A stretch of DNA of 64,000 nt from Bacteroides pyogenes (GCF_014196225.1 NZ_JACIDI010000014.1:1-64000), one strand, 5' to 3'; shown: positions 25,528 through 36,129, numbered from the stretch's first letter. Program-made: numbers and translations. Notes: generated from the sequence alone by a model not told the origin.

Positions 25528-27345
25528 ATGAATAACAACATAAAAAGCATCGAAGAAACATACCGAAAGATTGTCACCGAGTCTGAACAACATTTACAAA
25601 AAGCAAGAAAACACATTGCACGGATCAGCCTTCTGCGCGTTATTCTTTTCACCGAAGCCGTCGTCTCTTTCTTTCTCTTCTACGACAGAGGATGGAATTA
25701 TATACTTCCGCTGTCCGTACTTCCTCTTTTCGTCTTCGTCTGGCTGGTGAAAATACACAATCGCTGGTTTTACCGGAAAGATTACCTGAAGAAAAAGATA
25801 GAAATCAACCGGCAGGAATTAAAGGCGCTGCACGGCGACTTCTCGGCGTTCGACGCCGGAAACGAATACATCGACCCGGCACATCTGTACTCTTTCGATT
25901 TGGATGTGTTTGGAGACAAGTCACTGTTTCAAGCCGCCAACCGCACGTCCACGAACATCGGGAGCCGGCATCTGGCAGATTGGTTCAAATATCCGCTGGA
26001 AGAGAAAGAGCGCATCGTGAAACGGCAGGAAGCCGTCGGCGAACTTTCGAAGGAGTTGGAATATCGCCAGAACTTCCGGCTTTTCGGGCTTCTGAACAGC
26101 GCGAACGCCACGAAAACGAGCGAAATCTATGAGTGGGCGAATGCTCCGATACGCTACCGCAAACACTTGTTCCTACGGATTCTGCCCGCTTGTATCGCCT
26201 TGCTGAACGCGTGCTTCATCGGAGCCGCCATTGCCGACGCGCTTCCTTTCACCCTTGCGGGCATCGTATTCGTAGGCTGTGTCACATTCAGCTTCGTGTT
26301 CACTCAAGGCATCACCAAGCTGCAAATCACCTATGGCAAGAAGTTGCAGATTCTTTCGGCCTATGCCGATCAGATTCTGCTCACCGAACGCAAAGAAATG
26401 CGGAGCGAGAATCTACGGACCCTGCAAAACGAACTGACGGCGCATGGAAAAAAAGCGTCGCAAGCGCTTCACCGCTTGTCGCACCTACTCAACGGGCTCG
26501 ATCAGCGAAACAACATATTGGTGAGCACCATTCTCAACGGACTTTTCTTCTGGGAGTTGCGGCAGGTGATGCGCATAGAGCAGTGGAAAGAAGAGAATGG
26601 CGCGGAACTTCCGCAATGGCTGGAGGCAATCGGCGAGATGGATGCGTACTGCTCGCTCGCCACTTTTGCATACAATCATCCGGACTACATCTATCCGGAT
26701 GTGTCCACACTTCCCTTCGAACTGGAAGCCGAAGCGTTGGGACACCCGTTGATGGCGCCCGAACGGTGTGTATGTAACGACATAAACATAGAGAAACGCC
26801 CTTCGTTTATCATCGTCACGGGGGCCAACATGGCGGGCAAAAGTACTTATCTGCGCACCGTCGGCGTGAATTACCTGCTGGCAAGCATCGGTTCGCCGGT
26901 ATGGGCGCGGAAGATGATCTTCACCCCGACGCGCCTCGTCACGAGTTTGCGCACGAGCGATTCGCTCACCGATCACGAGTCTTACTTCTTCGCCGAGCTT
27001 AAGCGTCTGAAGCTGATTATCGACAAGCTCCGGAACGGAGAAAAGCTCTTCATCATTCTGGACGAGATATTGAAAGGAACCAACTCGACGGATAAGCAGA
27101 AAGGCTCTTTCGCGCTGATCAAGCAACTCATATCGATGAACGCGAACGGAATCATCGCCACGCACGACTTGCTCCTAAGCACTTTGGCGGATGCCTTTCC
27201 GGAGAATATCCGGAATTACTGCTTCGAAGCCGACATTGCAAACAACGAACTCACTTTCTCGTATCGAATGAGAGAAGGGGTGGCGCAGAACATGAACGCC
27301 TGCTTCCTGATGAAGAAAATGGGAATAGCCGTCATCGACAGCTGA
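25528..27345 (+). CDS. MutS-related ATPase with N-terminal membrane segments
   Basis: This 605-residue protein has the MutS C-terminal ATPase domain: Walker A VTGANMAGKSTYLRTVG near residues 430-446 and Walker B KLFIILDEILKGTNSTD near 506-522, with the intervening TSLRTSDSLTDHESYFFAEL signature. It lacks the MutS mismatch-recognition domain. Instead there are hydrophobic segments near residues 35-75 and again at about 215-255, so it is probably membrane-anchored. Bacteroidales genomes carry such proteins, often annotated as MutS, but a repair role is unproven. The start at 25528 follows the promoter; an ATG is absent further upstream in good context. Confidence 0.85.
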   Translation: MNNNIKSIEETYRKIVTESEQHLQKARKHIARISLLRVILFTEAVVSFFLFYDRGWNYILPLSVLPLFVFVWLVKIHNRWFYRKDYLKKKIEINRQELKALHGDFSAFDAGNEYIDPAHLYSFDLDVFGDKSLFQAANRTSTNIGSRHLADWFKYPLEEKERIVKRQEAVGELSKELEYRQNFRLFGLLNSANATKTSEIYEWANAPIRYRKHLFLRILPACIALLNACFIGAAIADALPFTLAGIVFVGCVTFSFVFTQGITKLQITYGKKLQILSAYADQILLTERKEMRSENLRTLQNELTAHGKKASQALHRLSHLLNGLDQRNNILVSTILNGLFFWELRQVMRIEQWKEENGAELPQWLEAIGEMDAYCSLATFAYNHPDYIYPDVSTLPFELEAEALGHPLMAPERCVCNDINIEKRPSFIIVTGANMAGKSTYLRTVGVNYLLASIGSPVWARKMIFTPTRLVTSLRTSDSLTDHESYFFAELKRLKLIIDKLRNGEKLFIILDEILKGTNSTDKQKGSFALIKQLISMNANGIIATHDLLLSTLADAFPENIRNYCFEADIANNELTFSYRMREGVAQNMNACFLMKKMGIAVIDS

Positions 27346-27442
27346 TCGACAATTGACGGTAGTATAAAATTATTGGTGTCCGATAAAACAAAATGGGGAA
27401 TCCGGCAACTAATGCCGACTGCAACATATAGGTTCAACAAAA

Positions 27443-27487
27443 CAATAGCGACTGCAACTATTAGCTTCATAGTGACAGTCGCTATTG
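27443..27487 (+). terminator. Hairpin terminator candidate after the MutS-like gene
   Basis: CAATAGCGACTG at 27443-27454 pairs perfectly with CAGTCGCTATTG at 27476-27487. It lies about 100 nt past the MutS-like stop and is followed by TTATATATAAA rather than a clean T-run. The rest of 27346-27599 shows nothing further. Confidence 0.5.
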
Positions 27488-27596
27488 TTATATATAAAGG
27501 TTTAATACCTGTAGTTTATCAAATGCTTACGTTCATCGAATGCTTACGTTTAATTTACATCCTCTTGTAGAGGACTTAGAATTCATCCCCTTTGTA

Positions 27597-27631
27597 CATA
27601 AAAAAAGGATGTGCCGATTCTTGACACATCC
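27597..27631 (-). terminator. Rho-independent terminator of the ribosomal protein supercluster
   Basis: On the minus strand GGATGTG...CACATCC forms a stem followed directly by seven T residues. It lies about 90 nt downstream of the rplQ stop, the last gene of the alpha operon. Confidence 0.85.
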
Positions 27632-27718
27632 CATCAATATTTTGTCGAATGACAAGTCTTGCAACAGCAAACTGAATCTAAAAAGATAAGCGCTGCATGC
27701 AAGACTAAATCTTAGGCA

Positions 27719-28225
27719 TTATTCAGCAGATTCTGCTTTTGGCTCTTCGGCAACAGGAGCTGCAGTAGTCTCAGAAGCAACTGCCGTTGTTTCAGCAGCA
27801 GCCCCGCTCTTCTTTGAACGACGAGTACGGGTTGCTTTCTTCACAACTTTTTCTTTTGCCATGTTCTCGTTGTAGTCTACCAACTCAATGAAGCACATTT
27901 CCGCATTATCACCCAAGCGATTTCCTGTTTTAATGATACGGGTATAACCGCCCGGACGATCGGCAATCTTTACTGAGATTTCTTTGAAAAGTTCCGTAAC
28001 AGCAAATTTATCTTGCAAGTTGCTAAATACTACACGACGAGAATTGGTCGTATCGTCTTTAGCTTTAGTCAGCAAAGGTTCAACAAACTTCTTCAATGCT
28101 TTTGCCTTTGCAACAGTCGTAGTGATTCTTTTGTGCTTGATCAAAGAGCAAGCCATGTTAGATAACATAGCGCTTCTATGAGAAGCAGTACGACCTAAAT
28201 GATTGAATTTCTTATTATGTCTCAT
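27719..28225 (-). CDS. rplQ: 50S ribosomal protein L17
   Basis: L17 is a 23S rRNA-binding large-subunit protein that lines the outside of the peptide exit region. The conserved core starts [20 protein letters not shown] and runs to about residue 120. The protein is 168 residues, longer than the roughly 120-130 of E. coli, because of a C-terminal Lys-then-Ala/Glu-rich tail that is common in Bacteroidetes. It is the last gene of the alpha operon, 3 bp after rpoA, with a terminator behind it. Confidence 0.98.
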   Translation of the reverse strand: MRHNKKFNHLGRTASHRSAMLSNMACSLIKHKRITTTVAKAKALKKFVEPLLTKAKDDTTNSRRVVFSNLQDKFAVTELFKEISVKIADRPGGYTRIIKTGNRLGDNAEMCFIELVDYNENMAKEKVVKKATRTRRSKKSGAAAETTAVASETTAAPVAEEPKAESAE

Positions 28226-28228
28226 TTT

Positions 28229-29221
28229 TTATTCTTTATCTAATTTATATTTAGAAATATCGGTTCCAAACGACAGATTCAGACTTTCCAGCAAATCATC
28301 AAGCTCGGTAAGCGATTTCTTTCCGAAGTTTCTGAACTTCAAAAGATCAGTCTTGTTGTATTGTACCAAATCTCCTAACGTTTCCACATCTGCGGCTTTC
28401 AAGCAGTTAAGGGCACGAACGGACAAGTCCATATCAACAAGTTTGGTTTTAAGCAGCTGACGCATATGCAAAACTTCTTCATCGAACTCTTCATTACCAT
28501 CACCGTCACTTGTTTCCAAAGTGATTTTCTCATCAGAGAAAAGCATGAAATGGTAAATCAAAATTTTTGCAGCTTCTTTCAGCGCATCCTTCGGGTGTAT
28601 AGAACCGTCGGTAGTAATCTCAAGCACCAGCTTTTCATAGTCAGTCTTCTGTTCTACACGGAAGTTCTCAACCAGATACTTGACATTACGTATCGGAGTA
28701 TAAATAGAATCGATTGGAATTACATTAACATCCGTACAATATTCGCGATTTTCTTCAGCAGGAACATAGCCACGGCCTTTGTTAATAGTAAGATCGATCT
28801 GCATAGTTGCCTTGGAATCTAAATGACAAATAACTAATTCAGGATTTAACACTTCAAATCCAGTCAAATACTTACCTATGTCACCTGCTTTAAATTCACT
28901 CGAATTCTCTACAGTGATACTCACTTTTTCGCTTTCGAACTCTTCAACTACTTGCTTGAATCTCACTTGTTTCAGATTCAAGATAATGTTGGTAACATCT
29001 TCTTTTACTCCGGGTACACTGGAAAACTCATGCTCCACCCCTTCAATTTTGATGGTAGTGATAGCAAAACCTTCCAATGAAGAAAGAAGAATACGGCGTA
29101 ATGCATTACCTACAGTAATACCAAAGCCCGGCTCCAACGGACGAAACTCGAATTTCCCGATTTTCGGATCCGCATCCAACATTAATACTTTATCAGGTTT
29201 TTGAAATGCTAATATCGCCAT
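28229..29221 (-). CDS. rpoA: DNA-directed RNA polymerase alpha subunit
   Basis: The alpha dimer scaffolds assembly of RNA polymerase and its C-terminal domain contacts promoters and activators. The 330-residue protein has the N-terminal assembly domain ([20 protein letters not shown]) and a helix-hairpin-helix C-terminal domain ([20 protein letters not shown]). It lies between rpsD and rplQ, the conserved alpha-operon order. Confidence 0.98.
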   Translation of the reverse strand: MAILAFQKPDKVLMLDADPKIGKFEFRPLEPGFGITVGNALRRILLSSLEGFAITTIKIEGVEHEFSSVPGVKEDVTNIILNLKQVRFKQVVEEFESEKVSITVENSSEFKAGDIGKYLTGFEVLNPELVICHLDSKATMQIDLTINKGRGYVPAEENREYCTDVNVIPIDSIYTPIRNVKYLVENFRVEQKTDYEKLVLEITTDGSIHPKDALKEAAKILIYHFMLFSDEKITLETSDGDGNEEFDEEVLHMRQLLKTKLVDMDLSVRALNCLKAADVETLGDLVQYNKTDLLKFRNFGKKSLTELDDLLESLNLSFGTDISKYKLDKE

Positions 29222-29232
29222 GAAATTAATTA

Positions 29233-29838
29233 TTATTTAGAATACAATTCAACGATCAAATGTTCTTTAATGTTCTCAGGAATATCTGCCCTCTCAGGTA
29301 CATGCAACATTTTACCTACTTTTGAAGCTTCGTCCCATTCCAACCAAGCATATTTGCTATGATTGAAGCCGGCCAAAGAATTAGCAACTACTTCCAGAGA
29401 TTTAGATCTTTCACGAACACCAATCAATTGCCCGGGTTTTACTGCGTAAGAAGGAATATTCACTACTCCACCATCTACTGTAATATGCTTGTGGCTTACC
29501 ATTTGACGGGCAGCTGCACGGGTAGGAGCAATTCCCAAACGGAATACGACATTGTCAAGACGGCATTCGAGCAACTGAATAAGAATTTCACCGGTAATAC
29601 CTTTAGCTGTCTCAGCTTTCTTAAACAGATTGCGGAATTGTTTTTCCAAAACTCCATAAGTATATTTAGCCTTCTGTTTCTCACGAAGTTGAACTCCATA
29701 TTCAGAAGTCTTTCTTTTTCTAGAATTTCCATGTTGTCCGGGAGGATAATTCTTTTTGGATAAAACTTTATCAGATCCAAAGATACCTTCACCGAATTTA
29801 CGGGCGATTCTTGATTTTGGTCCAGTATATCTAGCCAT
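29233..29838 (-). CDS. rpsD: 30S ribosomal protein S4
   Basis: S4 is a primary 16S rRNA-binding protein that starts assembly of the 30S body. The 201-residue protein starts [17 protein letters not shown] and has the S4 RNA-binding domain ([20 protein letters not shown]) in the middle. The 116-bp gap to rpsK is unusually long for this cluster and might hold an S4-binding leader, as S4 autoregulates the alpha operon in other bacteria. Confidence 0.98.
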   Translation of the reverse strand: MARYTGPKSRIARKFGEGIFGSDKVLSKKNYPPGQHGNSRKRKTSEYGVQLREKQKAKYTYGVLEKQFRNLFKKAETAKGITGEILIQLLECRLDNVVFRLGIAPTRAAARQMVSHKHITVDGGVVNIPSYAVKPGQLIGVRERSKSLEVVANSLAGFNHSKYAWLEWDEASKVGKMLHVPERADIPENIKEHLIVELYSK

Positions 29839-29954
29839 TTCTTTTAAATATTTAATTGTTTATTCATGAACTCAATTTGTTGCAGCCGCGATTACAGAGA
29901 AGAAATAATGCAATCCATAAACAAAATCAAGATCATTTTTAAGTTAAAGGTAAA

Positions 29955-30344
29955 TTAAACTCTACGTCTTTTAGGAGGACGACAACCATTATGCGGAAGC
30001 GGAGTCACATCAATGATTTCTGTAACCTCGATACCGGCCCCATGTATTGTCCTGATAGCCGACTCACGTCCGTTGCCCGGACCTTTTACATATGCTTTTA
30101 CCTTTCTAAGGCCAAGATCAAATGCTACTTTCGCACAATCTTGGGCAGCCATCTGAGCTGCATAAGGAGTATTCTTTTTAGAACCTCTGAATCCCATCTT
30201 TCCGGCAGATGACCATGAAATAACCTGCCCTTCACTGTTTGCAAGAGAAACAATAATATTGTTGAAAGATGAATGAACATGCAATTGTCCATTAGCGTCT
30301 ACTTTCACATTTCTCTTCTTTGCTGCAACTGTTTTTTTTGCCAT
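29955..30344 (-). CDS. rpsK: 30S ribosomal protein S11
   Basis: S11 is part of the platform of the small subunit near the mRNA exit. The 129-residue protein has the typical basic N-terminus ([20 protein letters not shown]), the RNA-binding core GNAGAAQMAAQ-like region ([15 protein letters not shown]) and the conserved C-terminal [13 protein letters not shown]. It lies 11 bp after rpsM in the alpha operon. Confidence 0.98.
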   Translation of the reverse strand: MAKKTVAAKKRNVKVDANGQLHVHSSFNNIIVSLANSEGQVISWSSAGKMGFRGSKKNTPYAAQMAAQDCAKVAFDLGLRKVKAYVKGPGNGRESAIRTIHGAGIEVTEIIDVTPLPHNGCRPPKRRRV

Positions 30345-30355
30345 ATCAACAATTA

Positions 30356-30736
30356 TTATTTAGTAGCTTTTTTCTTATTAGCAACGGTTTTCTTTCTACC
30401 CTTACGAGTACGCGCATTATTCTTCGTACTCTGGCCTCTTACAGGCAATCCGATACGATGACGCACACCACGATAGCAACCAATATCCATTAATCGCTTA
30501 ATGTTTAATTGAACTTCAGAGCGAAGATCTCCTTCTACTTTATACTCAGCACCGATAATCTCACGAATCTTAGCTGCCTGATCATCTGTCCAGTCTTTCA
30601 CTTTGATGTCTCTATCAACACCTGCTTTCTCTAAAATCTTAGCTGAACTACTACGACCTATTCCATATACATAGGTCAACGCAATCTCACCTCTCTTATT
30701 CTGAGGCAAATCTACACCAACTATTCTTATAGCCAT
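30356..30736 (-). CDS. rpsM: 30S ribosomal protein S13
   Basis: S13 sits in the head of the 30S subunit and contacts the 50S subunit and P-site tRNA. The 126-residue protein begins [20 protein letters not shown] and ends with the basic [17 protein letters not shown] tail that reaches toward the tRNA. It follows rpmJ by 33 bp. Confidence 0.98.
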   Translation of the reverse strand: MAIRIVGVDLPQNKRGEIALTYVYGIGRSSSAKILEKAGVDRDIKVKDWTDDQAAKIREIIGAEYKVEGDLRSEVQLNIKRLMDIGCYRGVRHRIGLPVRGQSTKNNARTRKGRKKTVANKKKATK

Positions 30737-30769
30737 ATACTAAATTATTTTTTTTGCAAAAATAATAAA

Positions 30770-30886
30770 TTATCCTTGACGTTGTTTATACTTAGGATTT
30801 TTCTTGTTAATAACATACAAACGGCCATTGCGTCTAACGATCTTACATTCTGGCGTGCGTTTCTTTAATGATGCTCTTACTTTCAT
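30770..30886 (-). CDS. rpmJ: 50S ribosomal protein L36
   Basis: L36 is the smallest large-subunit protein, found here as a 38-residue frame: [20 protein letters not shown], then [18 protein letters not shown]. Only one Cys (residue 14) is present, so this is the zinc-independent form rather than the four-ligand type. It stands between infA (8-bp gap) and rpsM, its usual place. Confidence 0.96.
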   Translation of the reverse strand: MKVRASLKKRTPECKIVRRNGRLYVINKKNPKYKQRQG

Positions 30887-30894
30887 ATCTAATT

Positions 30895-31113
30895 TTATTT
30901 ATATCTAAACACAATTCTTCCTTTCGATAAGTCGTAAGGAGACATTTCGACTCTCACTTTATCTCCCGGCAAGATTTTAATGTAGTGCATCCGCATCTTA
31001 CCTGAAATATGTGCAGTAATCTCATGTCCGTTTTCTAATTCAACACGAAACATTGCATTCGACAATGCTTCAACTATAACTCCATCTTGTTCTATTGCAG
31101 ATTGTTTTGCCAT
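30895..31113 (-). CDS. infA: Translation initiation factor IF-1
   Basis: IF-1 binds the A site of the 30S subunit during initiation. The 72-residue OB-fold protein has the conserved [19 protein letters not shown] and the terminal [15 protein letters not shown]. It lies 1 bp after map and 8 bp before rpmJ, the usual spc/alpha junction order in Bacteroidetes. Confidence 0.98.
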   Translation of the reverse strand: MAKQSAIEQDGVIVEALSNAMFRVELENGHEITAHISGKMRMHYIKILPGDKVRVEMSPYDLSKGRIVFRYK

Positions 31114-31114
31114 A

Positions 31115-31912
31115 TTATATTGCTTTATCTCCTAAAACTTCTTCTATAAACTTGAATGAAGACAAAATATCAGCTTCACCGACTCCGACAGCTACCGTAT
31201 GTTCAAAATGAGCAGCATATTTTCTGTCTCTGGTGCTCACTGTCCATCCATCACTTTCCATCATCACCTGTCTGCCGCCCAAAGTTATCATTGGTTCGAT
31301 TGCAATGCAAAGCCCTTTTTTCATTAAAGGCCCGTATCCCCGCTTTCCGTAATTTGGCACTTGGGGGTCTTCATGCATTTCTTTTCCAATTCCATGACCA
31401 ACAAATTCACGCACTACACCGTAAGAATGTGACTCACAATATTGCTGAACAGCATATCCGATATCACCAATTCTTTTTCCATGCACAGCGTTCCGAATGC
31501 CAATATACAAAGCCTCCTTTGTCACTTTCAACAACTGACGAATTTCTTCATCCACTTCTCCCACACAAAAGGTATAGGCAGAATCGCCGCAAAAGCCGTT
31601 CATATAAGTCCCGCAATCAACAGACACAATGTCACCATCTTTTAGAACAATATCACCCGGAATACCATGCACTACCTGTTCATTAACAGAGGTACAAATG
31701 GATCCCGGAAACGGGCTTCCGTATTGATTCGGAAAACCTTTGAAAGTTGGAGTTGCGCCGTTATCTCTGATAAACTCTTCAGCAACCTTATCCAACTCGC
31801 GCGTAGTAACACCGGGCTTCAATATCTTAGCAATTTCTGCCAAGGTTTTTCCAACCAATAAATTACTCTGACGGAGCAGTTCTATCTCATCTTCAGTTTT
31901 AAGAAAAATCAT
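31115..31912 (-). CDS. map: Type I methionine aminopeptidase
   Basis: It removes the initiator Met from nascent proteins with a dinuclear metal centre. The 265-residue enzyme shows the metal ligands in order: [19 protein letters not shown] (two Asp), [12 protein letters not shown] (His), IEPM (Glu) and a final FEHTVAV (Glu). It lies between secY and infA, the standard spc-operon arrangement. Confidence 0.98.
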   Translation of the reverse strand: MIFLKTEDEIELLRQSNLLVGKTLAEIAKILKPGVTTRELDKVAEEFIRDNGATPTFKGFPNQYGSPFPGSICTSVNEQVVHGIPGDIVLKDGDIVSVDCGTYMNGFCGDSAYTFCVGEVDEEIRQLLKVTKEALYIGIRNAVHGKRIGDIGYAVQQYCESHSYGVVREFVGHGIGKEMHEDPQVPNYGKRGYGPLMKKGLCIAIEPMITLGGRQVMMESDGWTVSTRDRKYAAHFEHTVAVGVGEADILSSFKFIEEVLGDKAI

Positions 31913-31927
31913 TTCTAATCTAAAGAA

Positions 31928-33268
31928 TTAATATGCCGCTACACCGGCTCGCCCTTTGATACGACCAGACTTTAACAAACCGTCATAATGCCTCATTAAC
32001 AAATGACTCTCTATTTGCTGCAACGTATCAAGAACTACACCTACAAGAATTAACAAAGATGTGCCACCGAAAAACTGGGCAAACCCGGCTTGTACACCAA
32101 ATATACCGGCAAAAGCAGGCAGGATTGCGACCAAAGCCAAAAAGAAAGAACCCGGCAAAGTGATACGAGACATAATGTCATCAATATACTCAGCGGTTTT
32201 CTTTCCCGGTTTGATGCCGGGAATAAAGCCATTGTTCCTTTTCATATCTTCGGCCATCTGAGTCGGATTAATTGTTATTGCAGTATAGAAATATGTAAAT
32301 AATATAATCATTACGGCAAAAACAAAATTATACCAGAAACTTGTATGATCCATAAACGCATGCAAGAAACTGCCTGCATCATTTGTATTTGAAAAACCGA
32401 TAAATGTAATTGGGATAAACATTATAGCCTGAGCAAAAATAATAGGCATTACACCTGCAGCATTTACCTTTAGAGGTATATACTGCCTGGCCCCTCCATA
32501 TTGTTTGTTACCGACAATCCGCTTTGCATATTGCACAGGAATCTTTCTTGTCCCTTGTACCAAAAGAATTGCAACAGCAATAACCAACAACAAGAAAGCA
32601 ATTTCGACAATGAACATAATCAAACCTCCGCTCTTGTTGGCAACTCTGGAGACAACTTCTTGTAGTAAAGCATCCGGGAAGCGGGCAATAATACCGATCA
32701 AAATGATAAACGAAATGCCATTACCTATACCTTTATCGGTGATCCTTTCACCAAGCCACAAAATAAACATACTACCTGCTGCCAAAATAATGGTAGAGGT
32801 AACAATAAACAGAGTCCAACCTAATGAAGCATTTAAGGAAGGTCCGGCCTGCATTTTAAGGTTGAATAAATAGGAAGGGGCTTGAAAAAGCAATATAGCA
32901 ATCGTCAAATAACGAGTATATTGATTCATCTTTCTCCTACCACTTTCACCCTCACGCTGCAGTTTCTGAAAATACGGCACGGCGATTCCCAACAACTGAA
33001 TCACGATAGATGCAGAGATATAAGGCATTATTCCCAATGCAAAAATAGAAGCATTGGAAAAAGCTCCTCCCGAGAACATATTTAACAAAGCGAGAAGACC
33101 TTCACTTGTTTGCTCGTGCAATTTTGCCAACATTCCCGGATTGACACCCGGCAATACGACATACGAACCAAAACGATAAATTGCCACAAACAATATGGTA
33201 ATGAGGATCCGTTGTCTCAGATCCTCAATCTTCCATATATTCTTTAATGTTTCAATAGCTTTTCTCAT
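31928..33268 (-). CDS. secY: Protein translocase subunit SecY
   Basis: SecY forms the protein-conducting channel of the inner membrane with SecE and SecG. The 446-residue protein has ten predicted membrane helices, the plug region after the first helix (GSYVVLPGVNPGM), and a cytosolic loop near TAEYIDDIMSRITLPGSF. It follows rplO by 4 bp, and the secE gene is also in this window (57.7 kb). Confidence 0.98.
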   Translation of the reverse strand: MRKAIETLKNIWKIEDLRQRILITILFVAIYRFGSYVVLPGVNPGMLAKLHEQTSEGLLALLNMFSGGAFSNASIFALGIMPYISASIVIQLLGIAVPYFQKLQREGESGRRKMNQYTRYLTIAILLFQAPSYLFNLKMQAGPSLNASLGWTLFIVTSTIILAAGSMFILWLGERITDKGIGNGISFIILIGIIARFPDALLQEVVSRVANKSGGLIMFIVEIAFLLLVIAVAILLVQGTRKIPVQYAKRIVGNKQYGGARQYIPLKVNAAGVMPIIFAQAIMFIPITFIGFSNTNDAGSFLHAFMDHTSFWYNFVFAVMIILFTYFYTAITINPTQMAEDMKRNNGFIPGIKPGKKTAEYIDDIMSRITLPGSFFLALVAILPAFAGIFGVQAGFAQFFGGTSLLILVGVVLDTLQQIESHLLMRHYDGLLKSGRIKGRAGVAAY

Positions 33269-33272
33269 TGAA

Positions 33273-33719
33273 TCAGAGTTTTACTACAGTTCCACCAGCA
33301 GCTTCGATAGCAGCAGATGCAGTCTTGGAGAATGCATGAGCTTCCACTTGCAGCTTCTTAGTCAGAGCTCCATTACCTAATACTTTTAGCAATTGATTTG
33401 AAGAAATAAATCCTGCTTCAATAAAGTCGTTCAAGCCAACTTTTTCTAAATTCTTAGCCTCAGCAAGCTTCTGAATCGTATCCAGATTGATTGCTTTATA
33501 TTCTACACGATTGATATTCTTAAAACCAAATTTAGGTACCCGACGTTGAAGGGGCATTTGTCCACCTTCAAAACCGACTTTTTTAGAGTATCCAGATCTT
33601 GATTTAGCTCCCTTATGGCCTCTTGTAGAAGTTCCTCCCAAACCAGAACCGGGACCACGTCCGATTCTTTTTCTTGTCTTGGTAGATCCTTCTGCAGGCT
33701 TTAGATTACTTAAGTTCAT
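33273..33719 (-). CDS. rplO: 50S ribosomal protein L15
   Basis: L15 is a late-assembly large-subunit protein whose basic N-terminal extension penetrates the 23S rRNA. The 148-residue protein has the Gly/Arg-rich start KRIGRGPGSGLGGTSTRGHK and a C-terminal globular part ending in GGTVVKL. It lies between rpmD and secY in the spc operon. Confidence 0.98.
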   Translation of the reverse strand: MNLSNLKPAEGSTKTRKRIGRGPGSGLGGTSTRGHKGAKSRSGYSKKVGFEGGQMPLQRRVPKFGFKNINRVEYKAINLDTIQKLAEAKNLEKVGLNDFIEAGFISSNQLLKVLGNGALTKKLQVEAHAFSKTASAAIEAAGGTVVKL

Positions 33720-33747
33720 ATTGTAATAGTTTTATTATTCAACAAAA

Positions 33748-33924
33748 TTACTTAACAATGGCAACCAAGTGTTTGACTTTATCTACCATTCCAAGAATTG
33801 AAGGAGTATTCTCGTGTTCTACCACACGATTCAGTTTACGAAGTCCTAGTGCATCAAGAGTTCTTTTTTGATCAATCGGAGCACCAATTCTACTTTTCAC
33901 TTGTTTGATTTTTATAGTTGACAT
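33748..33924 (-). CDS. rpmD: 50S ribosomal protein L30
   Basis: This 58-residue protein (MSTIKIKQVKSRIGAPIDQK, then RTLDALGLRKLNRVVEHENT) is L30, a small ferredoxin-like large-subunit protein. The start at 33924 is chosen over an ATG 36 bp upstream, because family members start with this beta strand, the longer version would overlap rpsE, and AAGGAGGAAGATATG gives it a strong ribosome-binding site. Confidence 0.96.
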   Translation of the reverse strand: MSTIKIKQVKSRIGAPIDQKRTLDALGLRKLNRVVEHENTPSILGMVDKVKHLVAIVK

Positions 33925-33934
33925 ATCTTCCTCC

Positions 33935-34453
33935 TTATCCTCTAAATACTTTTTCAACACTTATACCTCTGTTCTGAGCCACCATTCTTGCATCACGCAT
34001 CTCGCTCAAAGCTAAAATCGTAGCTTTAACAAGGTTGTGCGGATTTGAAGAACCTTTCGACTTTGCCAGAACGTCAGTCACACCAACACTTTCCAATACT
34101 GCACGCATAGCACCTCCAGCTACTACACCGGTACCATGAGATGCCGGCTTGATGAACACTTCAGCCCCACCGAATTTTGCCGATTGCTCATGCGGAACAG
34201 TACCTTTTAATACAGGAACTCTCACCAAGTTCTTTTTAGCCGATTCAACACCTTTAGCGATAGCAGCTGTCACTTCACCTGCCTTACCGAGTCCCCAACC
34301 GATGATACCTTCTTCGTTGCCCACAACAACAATTGCTGAGAAACTGAAGGTTCTACCACCTTTGGTAACTTTAGTTACACGATTGATAGCAACCAATCTA
34401 TCCTTCAGTTCTATATCGCTAGTAACTTTTACTCTATTATTAACTCCTGCCAT
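33935..34453 (-). CDS. rpsE: 30S ribosomal protein S5
   Basis: S5 takes part in mRNA unwinding at the entry channel and in decoding accuracy. The 172-residue protein has the double-stranded RNA-binding-like N-terminal domain ([20 protein letters not shown]) and the C-terminal domain with [19 protein letters not shown]. It follows rplR by 5 bp in the spc operon. Confidence 0.98.
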   Translation of the reverse strand: MAGVNNRVKVTSDIELKDRLVAINRVTKVTKGGRTFSFSAIVVVGNEEGIIGWGLGKAGEVTAAIAKGVESAKKNLVRVPVLKGTVPHEQSAKFGGAEVFIKPASHGTGVVAGGAMRAVLESVGVTDVLAKSKGSSNPHNLVKATILALSEMRDARMVAQNRGISVEKVFRG

Positions 34454-34458
34454 AATGA

Positions 34459-34803
34459 TTAAAATTTAAGTCCACCGTTACGAGCAGCATCAGCTACTTC
34501 TTTTACTCTCCCATGATACAAGTAACCATTACGGTCGAAAACAACGGTAGTAATACCTGCTTCCTGTGCTTTCTTAGCAATCAATTCACCAACTTTAGCA
34601 GCTTGCACTTTCTTAGCAACCTTTTCTGTTAGTCCTAAAGAAGAAGCTGCAGCTAATGTTTTGCCAGACAAATCATCGATAATCTGGACGTAAATCTGCT
34701 TGTTACTTCTAAATACACTCATGCGCGGACATTCAGGAGTACCTGAAATTTTATTGCGCACTCTATATTTGATCTTAATTCGTCTTTCTACTTTTGTTGT
34801 CAT
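34459..34803 (-). CDS. rplR: 50S ribosomal protein L18
   Basis: L18 binds 5S rRNA and helps place it in the central protuberance. The 114-residue protein includes the conserved [18 protein letters not shown] and the C-terminal [20 protein letters not shown]. It lies between rplF and rpsE. Confidence 0.98.
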   Translation of the reverse strand: MTTKVERRIKIKYRVRNKISGTPECPRMSVFRSNKQIYVQIIDDLSGKTLAAASSLGLTEKVAKKVQAAKVGELIAKKAQEAGITTVVFDRNGYLYHGRVKEVADAARNGGLKF

Positions 34804-34824
34804 AATGATCTAATTTTATGTAAA

Positions 34825-35394
34825 TTATTTAGCGCCGGCAGATTTACCAGACTTTCTGCGAACAACTTCGCCAACAAACTTAATACCTTTACCTTTATAT
34901 GGTTCAGGTTTACGGAAAGAACGTATTTTAGAGCAAACTTGACCAAGCAGTTGTTTGTCACAGGATTCTAAGATAATAAGAGGATTCTTATTTCTCTCTG
35001 ACTTGGTCTCTACTTTAATCTCAGCAGGCAACTGCATAAAAATACTGTGCGTATAGCCTAAAGACAACTCTATAATATTACCTTGGTTAGAAGCACGGTA
35101 ACCCACACCAACAAGTTCCAGCTCTTTCTTATATCCTTCGGACACACCTACAACCATGTTGTGGAGCAATGAACGATACAAGCCATGGAAAGCATGCTTT
35201 TGCTTCGGGTTATCAAGCATTTCTTTTTCATTTTCTGTTAAAGTTACGTGTCCGTCTTCAATGGTAACATCGATGGCAGGATTCACATATTGGCAGAGTT
35301 CGCCTTTCGGTCCCTTCACGGTAACCACATTATCCTTAAGAGTGACTGTCACTCCGGCAGGAATACTAATGGGTAATTTTCCTATTCTTGACAT
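34825..35394 (-). CDS. rplF: 50S ribosomal protein L6
   Basis: L6 sits near the factor-binding centre at the base of the stalk. The 189-residue protein has two homologous RNA-binding domains and the C-terminal signature PEPYKGKGIKFVGEVVRRK. It starts MSRIGKLPISIPAGVTVTLK, as the family does, 16 bp after rpsH. Confidence 0.98.
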   Translation of the reverse strand: MSRIGKLPISIPAGVTVTLKDNVVTVKGPKGELCQYVNPAIDVTIEDGHVTLTENEKEMLDNPKQKHAFHGLYRSLLHNMVVGVSEGYKKELELVGVGYRASNQGNIIELSLGYTHSIFMQLPAEIKVETKSERNKNPLIILESCDKQLLGQVCSKIRSFRKPEPYKGKGIKFVGEVVRRKSGKSAGAK

Positions 35395-35410
35395 TGCTTA
35401 ATTCCTCCTA

Positions 35411-35806
35411 TTAATATACATAACACAAAACTTCGCCACCAATCTTCAATTCAGCAGCTTCTTTGTCGGTCATTACACCTTTGGAAGTAGATATTATAGC
35501 AATACCCAGCCCATTAATAACACGCGGCATATCTTTGTAACCGGTATACTTACGTAAACCCGGAGAAGATATTCTAATCAATTTTTTAATCGCATTAACC
35601 TTGTTAACGGGATCATACTTCAAAGCAACTTTAATAGTTCCTTGAGGACCATCTTCTACAAACTTATAATTAAGAATGTAGCCTTTCTCAAAAAGAATCT
35701 TCGTGATTTCTTTTTTCAAATTTGAAGCGGGAACTTCTACAACTCTGTGCTTTGCACTAATTCCGTTCCGCAACCTCGTCAAATAATCTGCTATTGGATC
35801 AGTCAT
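35411..35806 (-). CDS. rpsH: 30S ribosomal protein S8
   Basis: S8 binds the central domain of 16S rRNA and in E. coli also represses the spc operon. The 131-residue protein starts MTDPIADYLTRLRNGISAKH and ends with GLGIAIISTSKGVMTDKEA, the conserved RNA-binding end. It lies between rpsN and rplF. Confidence 0.98.
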   Translation of the reverse strand: MTDPIADYLTRLRNGISAKHRVVEVPASNLKKEITKILFEKGYILNYKFVEDGPQGTIKVALKYDPVNKVNAIKKLIRISSPGLRKYTGYKDMPRVINGLGIAIISTSKGVMTDKEAAELKIGGEVLCYVY

Positions 35807-35859
35807 ATAAAATAAATTAAATTAATCAGGACTTTCCTGACAATATTTAAAACAAAAAA

Positions 35860-36129
35860 TTACCAACTTGCTTTTTTTACGCCCGGGATCAATCCGTTAG
35901 ATGCCATCTCACGGAACTGGATTCTCGAGATACCAAACTGGCGAATATAGCCCTTAGGACGACCGGTCAACTTACAACGATTGTGCAAACGTACCGGAGA
36001 TGCATTTTTAGGAAGAGCCTGCAAAGCTTCATAATCGCCTTCTTTTTTCAGTCGGGCTCTTTTCTCAGCATATTTGGCTACTAACTTAGCACGCTTAACC
36101 TCACGTGCTTTCATTGATTCTTTTGCCAT
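35860..36129 (-). CDS. rpsN: 30S ribosomal protein S14, zinc-independent type
   Basis: This 89-residue protein is the longer, zinc-free S14: only one Cys ([10 protein letters not shown]) is present instead of the CxxC pairs of the short form. The C-terminal part [20 protein letters not shown] is the family signature. S14 helps form the head of the 30S subunit. It lies between rplE and rpsH. Confidence 0.98.
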   Translation of the reverse strand: MAKESMKAREVKRAKLVAKYAEKRARLKKEGDYEALQALPKNASPVRLHNRCKLTGRPKGYIRQFGISRIQFREMASNGLIPGVKKASW

